A stretch of DNA of 64,000 bases from Protula sp. h YS-2021 (GCA_949752745.1 OX457034.1:3444646-3508645), one strand, 5' to 3'. Positions 1-9,013 are shown, numbered from the stretch's first letter. Made by a program: numbers and translations. The notes: generated by a model not told the origin, from the sequence alone.

Positions 1-1839
1 GAAAAGGCAAGAAAAGAAGAGAAAACAGGTCGAAAAGTAAGAAATCTGGGAAAATATGCCTGAAACGATCTTCAGGAAGAGAAAATAGACGAGAAAACAC
101 AAGAAGAGACGAGAAAACAGCATGAAATGTAAGAAATCAAAATGAAATAGGCCGGAAATGTTCTTTAAATAATCGAGAAAATAATCGAGAAAAGACCAGA
201 AAGAAAGAGAAAAGGAGACGAAATCTAAGAAATAGGTTGAAAATAGTCCGGAAACGAATTTCAGGAAAAGAAAATAGGCGAGAAAAAGCAAGAAAAGAAA
301 AGAAAGCAGGAAGAAATGTAAGAAATCAAGAGGAAATAGGCTGCAAACGTCCTTCCGGAAAAGAAAATAGGCAAGAAAAAGCAAGAAAAGAAGAAAAAAA
401 CTGGTGGAAAAGTAAGAAATCAGGAATAATATGCCTGAAAGATCTTTAGGAAGAGGAAACAAACGAGAAAACACACGAAAAGACGAGAAAACAGCATGAA
501 ATGTAAGAAATCAAAATGAAATAAGCCGGAAATGTTCTTCTGTAACAGGAAATAATCGAGAAAAGAGAAGAAAAAAAGAGAAAAGGGGAGGAAATTTAAG
601 AAATAGGTTTGAAAATAGTCCGGAAACGAATTTCAGGAAGAGAAAATAGGCGAGAAAAGGCAAGAAAAGAACAGAAAGCAGGATGAAATGTAAGAAATCA
701 AGACGAAATAGTCCGGAAATGTTCTTCTGGAAGAGAAAATAGGCGAGAAAAGAGAAGAAAGAAAGAGAAAAGGGGAGGAAATTTAAGAAATAGGTTTGAA
801 AATAGTCCGGAAACGAATTTCAGGAAGAGAAAATAGGCGAGAAAAGGCAAGAAAAGAAGAGAAAACAGGAGACAAACTGAGAAATCAGGAAAAATACGCT
901 GAGAACGATCTGGTGGAAGTGAAAATTGGTGACAAAAGACAAGAAAAGAAGAAAAAGGGATGAAATCAAAGAAATCAAGAGGAAATAGGCCGGATACGAT
1001 CTTCAGGAAAAGAAAACAGGCTAGAAAGAAAAAGAAAAGAAGTTAAAATTGGATGAAATGTAAGAAATCAAGAGGAAGTAGGCCGGAAACGCTCTTCTGG
1101 AAGAGAAAATAGTCGAGAACACACAAGATGAGAAAAGTAAACAGGATGAAATCTAAGAAATATGGAGAAAATAAGTCGGAAACGAATTTGAGAAAGAAAA
1201 AATAGGCGACAAAAGTCAAGAAAAGAAGAGAAAACAGGTGGAAATCTGAGAAATCAGGAAAAATAGGCTGGAAGCGATCTGGTGGAAGATTAAATTGGCG
1301 AGAAAAGAGAAGAAAAGAAGAGAAAATTGGATGAAATGTAAGAATTCAAGAGGAAATGGGCCGGAAACGATCTTCAGGAAGAGAAAATAGGCGAGAAGGA
1401 ACAAGAAAAGAAGGATAAAGGGGATAAAATGTAAGAAATCAAGAGGAAATAGGCCGGAAACGCTGTTTTGGAAGAGAAAATAGCCAAGAACACGCAATAA
1501 GAGAATAGTAAACAGGATGAAATCTAAGAAATATGGAGAAAATAAGTCCGAAACGAATTTAAGGAAGAGAAAATAGGCGAGAAAAGGCAAGAAAAGATGA
1601 GATAGCTGGATGAAAGGTAAGAAATCAAGAGGAAATAGGCTGCAAACGTCCTTCTGGAAGAGAAAATAGGCAAGAAAAGGCAAGAAAAGAAGAGAAAACA
1701 GGTCGAAAAGTAAGAAATCAGGGAAAATATGCCTGAAACGATCTTCAGGAAGAGAAAATAGACGAGAAAAAACAAGAAGAAACGAGAAAACAGGATGAAA
1801 TGTAAGAAATATGGAGAAAATAAGTTGGAAACGAATTTG
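1..1839. repeat. Purine-rich 93-bp tandem satellite, block 1
   Basis: Diverged tandem monomers of about 93 bp (92-94), each built around ggaagagaaaatagg, gaaatgtaagaaatc and a ccggaaacg-like segment. The + strand is about 78 percent purine (counted by eye on one monomer) and A-rich. The first ~430 bases closely match 43992-44424, so this block belongs to the same satellite family as the right half of the window. It ends at cgaatttg, where a Ngaro-like element has inserted. No gene is supported here. Confidence 0.93.
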
Positions 1840-2179
1840 TTAAAAAATAAAGTGTTATTTGATTTTAAAACTCTGGTGATGCGCTGCCCCTTTTCCCCCT
1901 TAATCCCCCACGCTACTCGACTTGACAGCGACGGAGCGTGCCAGACGGAGATGTAGACAGAGCGTCTCGGCTTACAGCGTGCCGTCATGCAAGGCGGGAG
2001 CGAAGCACACACTCTGTAACTCGGGGGCGGAGCTCGCCCCAGAGTACCTTCTGTCATGCCTGTGTTCTATTGGCCGTTGAGTCGTGCAGGGATTAAGTCG
2101 GACGGTACATAACAAGGCTCTTCCAAGCTTCCCCTCACAAATGCAAAGCAAGCACTGGTCAAGCAAGCGCTTCCAGAGA
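1840..2179 (+). repeat. Ngaro copy 1 repeat A1
   Basis: 340 bp, starting ttaaaaaataaag and ending cttccagaga. It is repeated as A2 at 6471-6810. It is the left end of the element and presumably carries transcription and circle-formation signals. In the split-repeat model the A and B units let the ends be regenerated through a B-A junction. Confidence 0.9.
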
Positions 2180-2510
2180 GCAAAAGAAAAAAAACGGAAA
2201 GACACAGCCAAATGGAATATTAGCTAGCCTTCAGGATAAAATAATAATAAACTAAAAAAAAAAAATAATAATAAAGAAAACCAGAAAAGGACACAAAGGA
2301 TAATTACATTTGATTAAAGTAGCTTTCAGGATAACGATTGATACAGGGCGTAAGGTAAAGGGAATAAAATGTATATATAAAAAAACCAATAAATAAAAGT
2401 GTGATATATGCGACATTGTGTATAAACTTGAAGCTCTTATTTGCAATTTGTGGATATCAATTGTTAAGCCTAACAAGCGTCACCCGGACAGCTGACAAGC
2501 TTGGACTCTG

Positions 2511-2628
2511 AATTGCAATTAGTGCAAGGGATTGTTAGGATTTGGGGCATCAATATGCGTGAGTACTCTAATTGCAATTAAGATCTTGCCTGAGCAGTGC
2601 CGTCTGAATAGGGCATTAATTGCAATTA
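2511..2628 (+). promoter_or_regulatory. Three iterated TAATTGCAATTA palindromes
   Basis: Perfect or near-perfect palindromes at 2511-2521 (AATTGCAATTA), 2569-2580 and 2617-2628 (TAATTGCAATTA), with a weaker related copy at 2441-2450. They lie 65 to 185 bp upstream of the gag ATG and are retained in copies 2 and 3. Iterated palindromes ahead of a TATA-like sequence suggest binding sites for a dimeric host transcription factor, an inference only. The core resembles ATTGCAAT-type bZIP sites. Confidence 0.5.
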
Positions 2629-2656
2629 CGGCCAAGCAGTGAGCCCCCTATAACTG

Positions 2657-2664
2657 TATAAAAA
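2657..2664 (+). promoter_or_regulatory. TATA-like box upstream of Ngaro gag
   Basis: TATAAAAA lies 37 bp before the gag ATG at 2694 and just downstream of the palindromes. If used, it would give an almost leaderless gag mRNA lacking A1. Whether it acts is unknown. Confidence 0.3.
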
Positions 2665-2693
2665 AAACACTGAGAGAGCAAGGAAACAAAAAA

Positions 2694-3701
2694 ATGAATA
2701 AGGATAAAGTCGACAGTGCAATTAAAGAGTTGAAAGAATGGGCTGCGTCGAGAAACCTTCTCGAATCCACTGTCGACGCTCTCCTGAGCGTGGAATTCTT
2801 TTCCATCGACAGTGTACTGCACATTGACAAGGTCGTCATTAAGGCGCTAAAACTCTCGCTCGGCCAAGAGAGAATGCTGCTAGCGGCCGTCGCAGACCTT
2901 AAGGACGCAAAGTCCGACAGTGCGAGTTCCCGTACCGGTCCCACATCGGACATCATTGAGAAATTTCCGGCCGACAGACCCCGGCTACGCAGCGACGCGG
3001 CACCAGCTACCCTGAATGACCTTCCACGCCTTAACACAGAGACGATGACAGCCATGCTGGACTCCCTCGTGGACAAGCCGCAGACCCCGGACGACGACCC
3101 ATGGCAGACCGGGAGAACCCCAGGTAACACGCGACCATTATTTGTCCAAGATTTCTGTGGATCCTTCCTGGGGAGTCAGGGCACAGAGACAGTGTTATCG
3201 TCGAACGGTGATGCGAAAGTGATCGTGACGAGCGCGGCGAAACGCGTGAGGCCTGAGGACACCACGTGGCAGCAGTGGGTGAAAGGCCACGCCCGCATCT
3301 TTAGCGCCCTAAAGCGCTCAGGACAGTTGGAGACGGAAGACGAGCGTGATCGCTACAATCTCTACGGCATAAAGTTTGGAGATATGTGCGAGTATTACCC
3401 GCTAGCCAACTGTATGAGGTATGATTTCGAATACCGGCAACGGGTGGCGTCGGGGCAAATCCGTTGGGGAGACGACGATACGTATCTCCTAGGCATATGT
3501 TGCTTCTCGTCTCGCGCCCAATCAACATCCACCCGGAAGCAGCACGCTAGACCCAGGGTGGAAGCTCCAAGGGCCCCGAACGGCACGGAAATTTGTCGCA
3601 ACTTTAATTCGCGCCGGGGTTGCAGTCTACTGAACTGCCGATTCATGCATGCCTGCCTGAAATGTTTCCAGAACCACCCCGAGATTGCTCACAGAGACTA
3701 G
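2694..3701 (+). CDS. Ngaro copy 1 ORF1, gag-like protein
   Basis: 335-residue gag-like protein, expected to bind element RNA and assemble particles. It starts at a real ATG after an A-rich leader. The C-terminus has a CCCH-type finger (C301, C310, C315, H319) followed at once by a second Cys/His cluster (C321, C324, H328, H333), as seen in gag proteins of DIRS-order elements. The rest has no recognisable domain. The first 60 residues look helical and charged. It ends at a single UAG (3699-3701), after which the same frame stays open into RT, so a gag-pol readthrough product is plausible. Copies 2 and 3 carry Glu instead of Val at residue 33. The gag role is assigned from position and the zinc fingers. 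Confidence 0.8.
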   Translation: MNKDKVDSAIKELKEWAASRNLLESTVDALLSVEFFSIDSVLHIDKVVIKALKLSLGQERMLLAAVADLKDAKSDSASSRTGPTSDIIEKFPADRPRLRSDAAPATLNDLPRLNTETMTAMLDSLVDKPQTPDDDPWQTGRTPGNTRPLFVQDFCGSFLGSQGTETVLSSNGDAKVIVTSAAKRVRPEDTTWQQWVKGHARIFSALKRSGQLETEDERDRYNLYGIKFGDMCEYYPLANCMRYDFEYRQRVASGQIRWGDDDTYLLGICCFSSRAQSTSTRKQHARPRVEAPRAPNGTEICRNFNSRRGCSLLNCRFMHACLKCFQNHPEIAHRD

Positions 3702-3716
3702 CGGCACGCCGTCTCT
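3693..3716 (+). promoter_or_regulatory. In-frame UAG with hairpin, possible readthrough site
   Basis: The gag stop TAG (3699-3701) is followed by CGG. Flanking bases can pair: AGAGA (3693-3697) with TCTCT (3712-3716), and CGG (3702-3704) with CCG (3709-3711). This places the stop codon in a bulge of a hairpin. RT/RNase H lies in the same frame as gag (1173 nt from the gag ATG to the codon at 3867), with no further stop in between. Copies 2 and 3 preserve both stop and frame. A stop followed by CGG resembles known readthrough contexts. Readthrough itself is inferred. Confidence 0.55.
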
Positions 3717-5375
3717 AGCCCACTGTCTGACCGGCTCGACGAATGGGAACGACAACTTGAAACGGATAAGGACAAGGTATTTATTCTCAACGGATTACGT
3801 AATGGGTTCGATATCGTTAACGTTCGCACGGAAAATATTCAGTGTGCCGAAGCCCCCAACAGCCGCGTGGCTGAGCGACAATATCGTGATGAGGTAGAGA
3901 GCGAAATAAAGAAGGAAATTGCCCTGGGTCGCTATAAAGTAGTGGTAGAAAAACCGGCCATTGTCTCCCCGCTCTCCGCCATACCCAAAGAAAACGGTGA
4001 AATCAGGCTAATTCACGATTGCTCGCAACCAGAAGGCCTTTCTGTCAACTCCCACGCCACCCCCGACAAACATGTTTTTACATCCGTGGACATCGCTGCC
4101 GATATGGTCAGTAGAAACTCGTTTATGGCAAAAGTGGACCTTAAATCAGCTTATCGGCAGGTCCCGCTCAGCGAAGCGTCTCAACGTCTAACGGGCTTAA
4201 AGTGGAAATTTAAGGGTAATAAACATCACACATACCTTGTAGATACCCGCTTGCCCTTCGGGGCTTCATTAAGCGTTGGTATTTTCCATCGTATTACTCA
4301 GAGTGTCTGCCGCATGCTTAAAAAACAAGGTATAAAAGCAATAATTTGCTACCTCGATGACTTTTTTATTACCGCTGATACATTTGACGACACGCTCAAG
4401 GCAATGCAATGCTTGATACGGCTCCTCCGGTCGCTTGGTTTCGCAATCAACTGGGAGAAATGCATCTCCCCTACGCGCAGACTAACGTTTCTCGGAGTGA
4501 CTATCGACTCCACCGACTGCACGCTGTCAATTCCCACGGATAAGCTATGCGAAGTCCAAACCCTTCTCTCCCACTACGCAAGTCCCGACAACAGACGGCT
4601 CTCAAAACGCGACCTCCAGAGCCTGCTGGGGAAACTGAACTGGGTCGGACGTGTTGTCAGTGTCATACGTCCGGCCATGCGTCGTCTAATCGTGCTTATG
4701 ACGTCACTACGTCGCCCTAACCACCGCACCCGTATCACTACGGACACTCGCCGAGACTTACTACTGCTTAATGTGCTTTGCGCCTCATTCAACGGTACAT
4801 CTCGCTTTTCCTCCCAAAGGGATGTGCCCGATCGCGCCTTTCACATTGCCACAGACGCAAGCCCGACTGCTGCAGGCGCAGCGGTCGTTTGCCACAATAG
4901 AGCCATAGACTGGCTCTATTGCAACTTCGCCACGGATATGCCCGCCATCAATGATTGCGACATAAATACGAAAGAACTAGCTGCTGTTCTTTTGGCGCTG
5001 CGCCGCTGGGCACCGTTCTGCGCTTCTAAGACGGTTCAACTATATTCGGATAATAAAGCAACCCTTTATGCCCTTAACCGAGGAAGAATTAGAAACACTA
5101 TTGCGTCCGATGTTTTATGCGAAATACTAATATTATGCGTTAAGTTTGACATTAAAATATGTGCCGCCTACGTAAACACGAAACTTAATAAGCTCCCGGA
5201 TGCCATTTCGCGACTATCCAGCCTTCCACATGCCACGTATGCATTCGGCCACGTCCCGCTCGCTGACCTCCGGCACCACATGTCACCAATTGCTATGCGT
5301 CGTTTGTTCCAGGAGTGGTACGGGAGACACAAATTTTGGACAACGAAGTGGCCCAATTCCGCAGAGCAGCCCTAG
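3702..5375 (+). CDS. Ngaro copy 1 ORF2, reverse transcriptase/RNase H
   Basis: Reverse transcriptase plus RNase H, which copy element RNA to DNA. There is no ATG at the start. The frame is continuous with gag across the UAG, and the codon at 3867 (taken below as residue 1) is GTG, so translation probably enters by readthrough. RT shows VDLKSAYRQ (catalytic D91), LPFGAS and YLDD (162-165). RNase H shows TDAS (D330), TKELAAV (E370), YSDNKATL (D395) and LPDAISR. The protein ends about 60 residues after RNase H with no methyltransferase-like domain, which favours Ngaro over DIRS proper. Its last 61 nt overlap the recombinase ORF, which lies in the -1 frame. Confidence 0.88.
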   Translation, partial: RHAVSSPLSDRLDEWERQLETDKDKVFILNGLRNGFDIVNVRTENIQCAEAPNSRVAERQYRDEVESEIKKEIALGRYKVVVEKPAIVSPLSAIPKENGEIRLIHDCSQPEGLSVNSHATPDKHVFTSVDIAADMVSRNSFMAKVDLKSAYRQVPLSEASQRLTGLKWKFKGNKHHTYLVDTRLPFGASLSVGIFHRITQSVCRMLKKQGIKAIICYLDDFFITADTFDDTLKAMQCLIRLLRSLGFAINWEKCISPTRRLTFLGVTIDSTDCTLSIPTDKLCEVQTLLSHYASPDNRRLSKRDLQSLLGKLNWVGRVVSVIRPAMRRLIVLMTSLRRPNHRTRITTDTRRDLLLLNVLCASFNGTSRFSSQRDVPDRAFHIATDASPTAAGAAVVCHNRAIDWLYCNFATDMPAINDCDINTKELAAVLLALRRWAPFCASKTVQLYSDNKATLYALNRGRIRNTIASDVLCEILILCVKFDIKICAAYVNTKLNKLPDAISRLSSLPHATYAFGHVPLADLRHHMSPIAMRRLFQEWYGRHKFWTTKWPNSAEQP

Positions 5376-6301
5376 CAGAAAGCACTCGTGAAACGTACTC
5401 GGCTCAGCTGAAGTCTTACCTGGCCTTCTGCCAAGCCTTTAGGATGCGCCCAGCCCCCGCAGAAACTACGACCGTGCTCCGTTACGCGTGTTTTCTCAGC
5501 CGATCCCTGAAACCCCAGTCCGTGAGATGCTATCTCGCTGCAGTTCGCCTACTCCACTTGGAGCTGGGTTACACGAACCCCATTGAGAATAACCACTTCG
5601 TGAAGACGCTACTGAAAGGAATCGACACGCAGAAAGGTACGCCACCCCGACAGAAACTACCGCTCTCGCTGGATATCTTGCAGCGCGTCCGAGGAGTTCT
5701 CGACCTCTCGCAACCATTAGAGGCCTGCTTCTGGGCTGCTTGTCTCATGGGCTTCTTTACCTTTCTGCGCAAGTCCTCGCTGCTATCCCGTACCCAGACT
5801 AGCCACGACTGTAGAACTGACCTCTGCCGTGATGACGTAACGCTGTGTGCAGATGGCGCCCTAGTTCACGTAAAACGCACCAAAACACTTCGCAACTTTT
5901 CACGAGCCCTCGTCATCCCAATCCCAGAGGTAGAGCATACTACAGTATGCCCCACTGCAGCGTTAAAACACCACCTCCGCCTTTCGCCCGCACATGGTAA
6001 AGCGGCGCTTTTCTCCTACAGAACCCCGGACTCCACCGTCCCTCTCTCCCACGCAGCGTTCTCGTCGATGCTGAAATGCAAACTGCGTGCTGTTGGGCTA
6101 GATGACTCAGCCTACAGCGGCCAGAGCCTACGACGAGCCGGGGCTACCTTTGCTCTTGCCTGTGGGCTGCCACCGCAAGTGATTAAGAGCCAAGGAGACT
6201 GGACATCGGAGTCCTACACGCGATACACTGACGTCTCTCTGAGTCTACGCCTGGATTGTGCAAAAACCATGGGATCAAACGTTCAAAACGCCTTGTCCTA
6301 A
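5315..6301 (+). CDS. Ngaro copy 1 ORF3, tyrosine recombinase with His-to-Gln change
   Basis: Tyrosine recombinase/phage-integrase family protein that would insert the circular cDNA. Counting from the GTG at 5315: N-terminal SAM-like core-binding region to about residue 110, then catalytic Arg152 (FLRKSSLL), the H-x-x-R box at 270-273, W296 (GDW) and Tyr304 (YTRYTD). In this copy box II reads QSLRR (CAG at 6122-6124). Copy 2 (CAT at 24718-24716, minus) and copy 4 read HSLRR, so copy 1 has lost the catalytic His and is probably impaired. There is no ATG near the 5' end (first in-frame ATG at about 5444), so expression needs frameshifting, reinitiation or splicing. I see no classical slippery heptamer in phase within the overlap. 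Confidence 0.88.
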   Translation: MVRETQILDNEVAQFRRAALAESTRETYSAQLKSYLAFCQAFRMRPAPAETTTVLRYACFLSRSLKPQSVRCYLAAVRLLHLELGYTNPIENNHFVKTLLKGIDTQKGTPPRQKLPLSLDILQRVRGVLDLSQPLEACFWAACLMGFFTFLRKSSLLSRTQTSHDCRTDLCRDDVTLCADGALVHVKRTKTLRNFSRALVIPIPEVEHTTVCPTAALKHHLRLSPAHGKAALFSYRTPDSTVPLSHAAFSSMLKCKLRAVGLDDSAYSGQSLRRAGATFALACGLPPQVIKSQGDWTSESYTRYTDVSLSLRLDCAKTMGSNVQNALS

Positions 6302-6335
6302 CTACTACAAGTAACACTTCGTGGTTTGGGTATTT

Positions 6336-6470
6336 GGACAGTTTCTTAAAGTATGTTTGTTTTATGCATAATGTGTTCAGCAGTCAGCCAATAAACATTT
6401 GTACCCAAACCACTCTCTCATTCGTCTTGCCAGCCATAACGGCTAGAGACTAGAACGCTATAAGTTTTAA
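6336..6470 (+). repeat. Ngaro copy 1 repeat B1
   Basis: 135 bp from ggacagtttc to taagttttaa, abutting A2 directly. It differs from B2 at two bases by eye. It contains AATAAA at 6390-6395, a candidate polyadenylation signal for the element transcript. Confidence 0.9.
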
Positions 6471-6810
6471 TTAAAAAATAAAGTGTTATTTGATTTTAAA
6501 ACTCTGGTGATGCGCTGCCCCTTTTCCCCCTTAATCCCCCACGCTACTCGACTTGACAGCGACGGAGCGTGCCAGACGGAGATGTAGACAGAGCGTCTCG
6601 GCTTACAGCGTGCCGTCATGCAAGGCGGGAGCGAAGCACACACTCTGTAACTCGGGGGCGGAGCTCGCCCCAGAGTACCTTCTGTCATGCCTGTGTTCTA
6701 TTGGCCGTTGAGTCGTGCAGGGATTAAGTCGGACGGTACATAACAAGGCTCTTCCAAGCTTCCCCTCACAAATGCAAAGCAAGCACTGGTCAAGCAAGCG
6801 CTTCCAGAGA
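6471..6810 (+). repeat. Ngaro copy 1 repeat A2
   Basis: 340-bp second copy of A1, directly after B1, so the B1-A2 junction is what a circularised end-to-end element would show. Downstream (6811-6890) is a short C/T-rich spacer found in copies 2 and 4 as well. Confidence 0.9.
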
Positions 6811-6890
6811 CCCACCTCCATCCCCCTTCCCCTTCCCTGTTTAATTGTTTACAAGTACAGTTTTATGTTGAATATGTTAGTCTGGTTAGT

Positions 6891-7025
6891 GGACAGTTTC
6901 TTAAAGTATGATTGTTTTATGCATAATGTGTTCAGCAGTCAGGCAATAAACATTTGTACCCAAACCACTCTCTCATTCGTCTTGCCAGCCATAACGGCTA
7001 GAGACTAGAACGCTATAAGTTTTAA
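6891..7025 (+). repeat. Ngaro copy 1 repeat B2 (right end)
   Basis: 135-bp second copy of B1, ending ttttaa at 7025. The next base begins satellite aggaagaaaaaatagg, exactly continuing the satellite that stopped at 1839. Confidence 0.9.
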
Positions 7026-7973
7026 AGGAAGAAAAAATAGGCGACAAAAGTCAAGATAAGAAGAGAAAACAGGTGGAAATCTGAGAAATCAGGAAAAATA
7101 GGCTGGAAGCGATCTGGTGGAAGATAAAATTGGAGAGAAAAGAGAAGAAAAGAAGAGAAAATTGGATGAAATGTAAGAATTCAAGAGGAAATGGGCCGGA
7201 AACGATCTTCAGGAAGAGAAAATAGCCGAGAACACACAAGATGAGAAGAGTAAACAGGATGAAATGTAAGAAATATGGAGAAAATAAGTTGGAAACGAAT
7301 TTGAGGAAGAAAAAATAGGCAACAAAAGTCAAGAAAAGAAGAGAAAACAGGTGGAAATCTGAGAAATCAGGAAAAATAGGCTGGAAGCGATCTGGTGGAA
7401 GATAAAATTGGAGAGAAAAGAGAAGAGAAGAAGAGAAAATTGGATGAAATGTAAGAATTCAAGAGGAAATGGGCCGGAAACGATCTTCAGGAAGAGAAAA
7501 TAGCCGAGAACACACAAGATGAGAAGAGTAAACAGGATGAAATGTAAGAAATATGGAGAAAATAAGTTGGAAACGAATTTGAGGAAGATAAAATGGGCGA
7601 GAAAAGGCAAGAAAAGAAGAGAAAACAGGAGGCAAACTGAGAAATCAGGAAAAATAGGCTGAGAATGATCTGGTGGAAGTGAAAATTGGTGACAAAAGAC
7701 AATAAAAGAAGAGAAAAGGGATGAAATCAAAGAAATCAAGAGAAAATAGGCCGGAAACGATCTTCAGGAAAAGAAAACAGGCTAGAAAGAAAAAGAAAAG
7801 AAGTTAAAATTGGATGAAATGTAAGAAATCAAGAGGAAGTAGGCCGGAAACGCTCTTCTGGAAGAGAAAATAGTCGAGAACACACAAGATGAGAAAAGTA
7901 AACAGGATGAAATCTTAGAAATATGGAGAAAATAAGTCGGAAACGAATTTGAGAAAGAAAAAATAGGCGACAA
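7026..7973. repeat. Purine-rich satellite, block 2
   Basis: About ten 93-bp monomers. The block contains two near-identical neighbouring stretches about 285 bp apart (start of block and 7313 onward). It ends at ataggcgacaa; the last five bases gacaa are the left target duplication of LTR element A. Confidence 0.92.
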
Positions 7974-8992
7974 TGTTAGGGTATGCGAAAGTGATTTTCT
8001 GGGTGTTCTGAGGGCGTTCGCGATTCATTTGTTCTTTACTGTGTTTCGTTGTGGTGGAGGATGCATGTGCTTCGTGGGAAGGCAGAAAGGCGCCCGTTGG
8101 TGCAGTAGTTTTCCTTCAGGAGTTAAGAAGTGGTGAAGCCCGCGCCGATCGGTTTAGGATTTGGAAGGATGTTGGTGTAGTGAACACGTTGGTGCTAGTG
8201 TCAAGTTCGTTTGAAGTCCTTTGGTTAGATTTAGCGCCATTTAAAAATTTACTTATATATCAAGTATATCGGGTATCTTCGGAAGTCGATGACGAAATTT
8301 TAAGTTTCACATGGCATTAAGTAGAACGCGTCGAGATTGTACATATGGCAATATTTTTGTGTTTAGAATTTTTCGGTTTGTTGGGTTTTGAGAGGAGTAA
8401 AATTTTTGTGCTACCTAGCACAAACTTTGCGTGTGATTTTCAAGAATTTGGAAATACAATAGATAATAATCGACAAAGCCTCTTTGTAGAAGAGTTCATG
8501 TTCTTCCCGAAAACATCACTTTTTGGGCGATACGTAACTTGTAAGATATGTTTTTCGGCAACTACTTTCTCATTGGTCCTTAGTTTAGGCGCGAAGCTCT
8601 TTGATTGGTCGCATTTTTAATTAGCGGCGGCTGTTCTGCCAGCAACTATATAAGGAACGCGCTTGCTGCGCAATCAACAGTTGATTTTGGGAAAGCATAG
8701 AGGATACACGTCAGGTGTGTGTCCAAGTGGTGCACAGGGTGTTGGTGCACGTGGTGCTGGTGCACTGGGAATTGTTATTTTGGAAAAATATAAAGTAAGG
8801 AAATAAAAACAGATATTAACGAGACTGACTAGTTTGCTTCCGCAGTAGTTGTACCTGGATATAAAAGAAAAAAAACGGAATCTTAGAAATCATAAGATAA
8901 TACAATTAGTCTTGTGTCTGTTCGTCGCTACACCTCCTGTTGAAAGTCAAAGACGCACAACGCTGGGATCCGAAGATTACAAACACCTAACA
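7974..8992 (+). repeat. Element A 5' LTR
   Basis: 1019 bp with terminal inverted TGTTAGG/CCTAACA. U3 includes a conserved block shared with the B and C LTRs (acttatatatcaagtat; gtgctacctagcac palindrome). The promoter module lies at 8572-8653. An AATAAA at 8802-8807 is the likely poly(A) signal. Compared with the 3' LTR it carries G/A, C/A and T/C differences and a 1-bp indel near 8046. Confidence 0.93.
8572..8653 (+). promoter_or_regulatory. Element A LTR core promoter
   Basis: Inverted CCAAT boxes ATTGG at 8572 and 8604 with a TTTAGGCGCGAAG segment (8584-8596) between them, then TATATAA at 8647-8653. Box-to-box (32 bp) and box-to-TATA (43 bp) distances are the same as in LTRs B and C. Downstream ggaacgcgcttgctgc is also shared. 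Confidence 0.65.
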
Positions 8993-8995
8993 TTT

Positions 8996-9013
8996 TGGGG
9001 GCTCGTCCGGGAT
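8996..9013 (+). other. Element A primer binding site (tRNA-Pro)
   Basis: TGGGGGCTCGTCCGGGAT, three bases after the LTR end, complementary to the 3' end of tRNA-Pro over 18 of 18 positions. It is the same site used by murine gammaretroviruses. Minus-strand cDNA synthesis would start here. Confidence 0.85.

Larger units (their letters stand above)
2180..2693 (+). other. Ngaro copy 1 5' untranslated region
   Basis: This 514-bp AT-rich leader lies between A1 and the first ATG. It holds A-runs, a TATA-like string near 2371, three to four AATTGCAATT palindromes and a TATAAAA string at 2657. The same leader is present in copy 2 (28147-28659) and, shortened, in copy 3 (23502-23814). No ORF is supported. 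Confidence 0.75.
1840..7025 (+). mobile_element. Ngaro-like tyrosine-recombinase retrotransposon, copy 1 (complete)
   Basis: A 5186-bp element with split direct repeats A1 (1840-2179), B1 (6336-6470), A2 (6471-6810) and B2 (6891-7025) around a gag-like ORF, an RT/RNase H ORF and a tyrosine-recombinase ORF. There are no LTRs, no DDE integrase, and no methyltransferase domain after RNase H. This layout defines Ngaro-type members of the DIRS order. The flanks join as cgaatttg/aggaag, an uninterrupted satellite sequence seen at about 7296, so there is no target duplication, as expected for YR integration of a circle. An 80-bp pyrimidine-rich spacer separates A2 from B2. The recombinase has lost its catalytic histidine (see its entry). 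Confidence 0.92.

Noticed and set aside
5331..5337. AAATTTT as a -1 frameshift slippery site between Ngaro ORF2 and ORF3
   Set aside because: Its phase relative to ORF2 codons (AAA TTT T) does not fit X XXY YYZ, so it is not a classical site.
6467..6821. Small ORFs (~72-97 codons) in the Ngaro A and B repeats
   Set aside because: They overlap terminal non-coding repeats on both strands, share no domain and recur only because the repeats do.
8996..9013. tRNA-Pro gene
   Set aside because: Only the 18-nt complement of the tRNA 3' end is present, directly after an LTR. It is a primer binding site.
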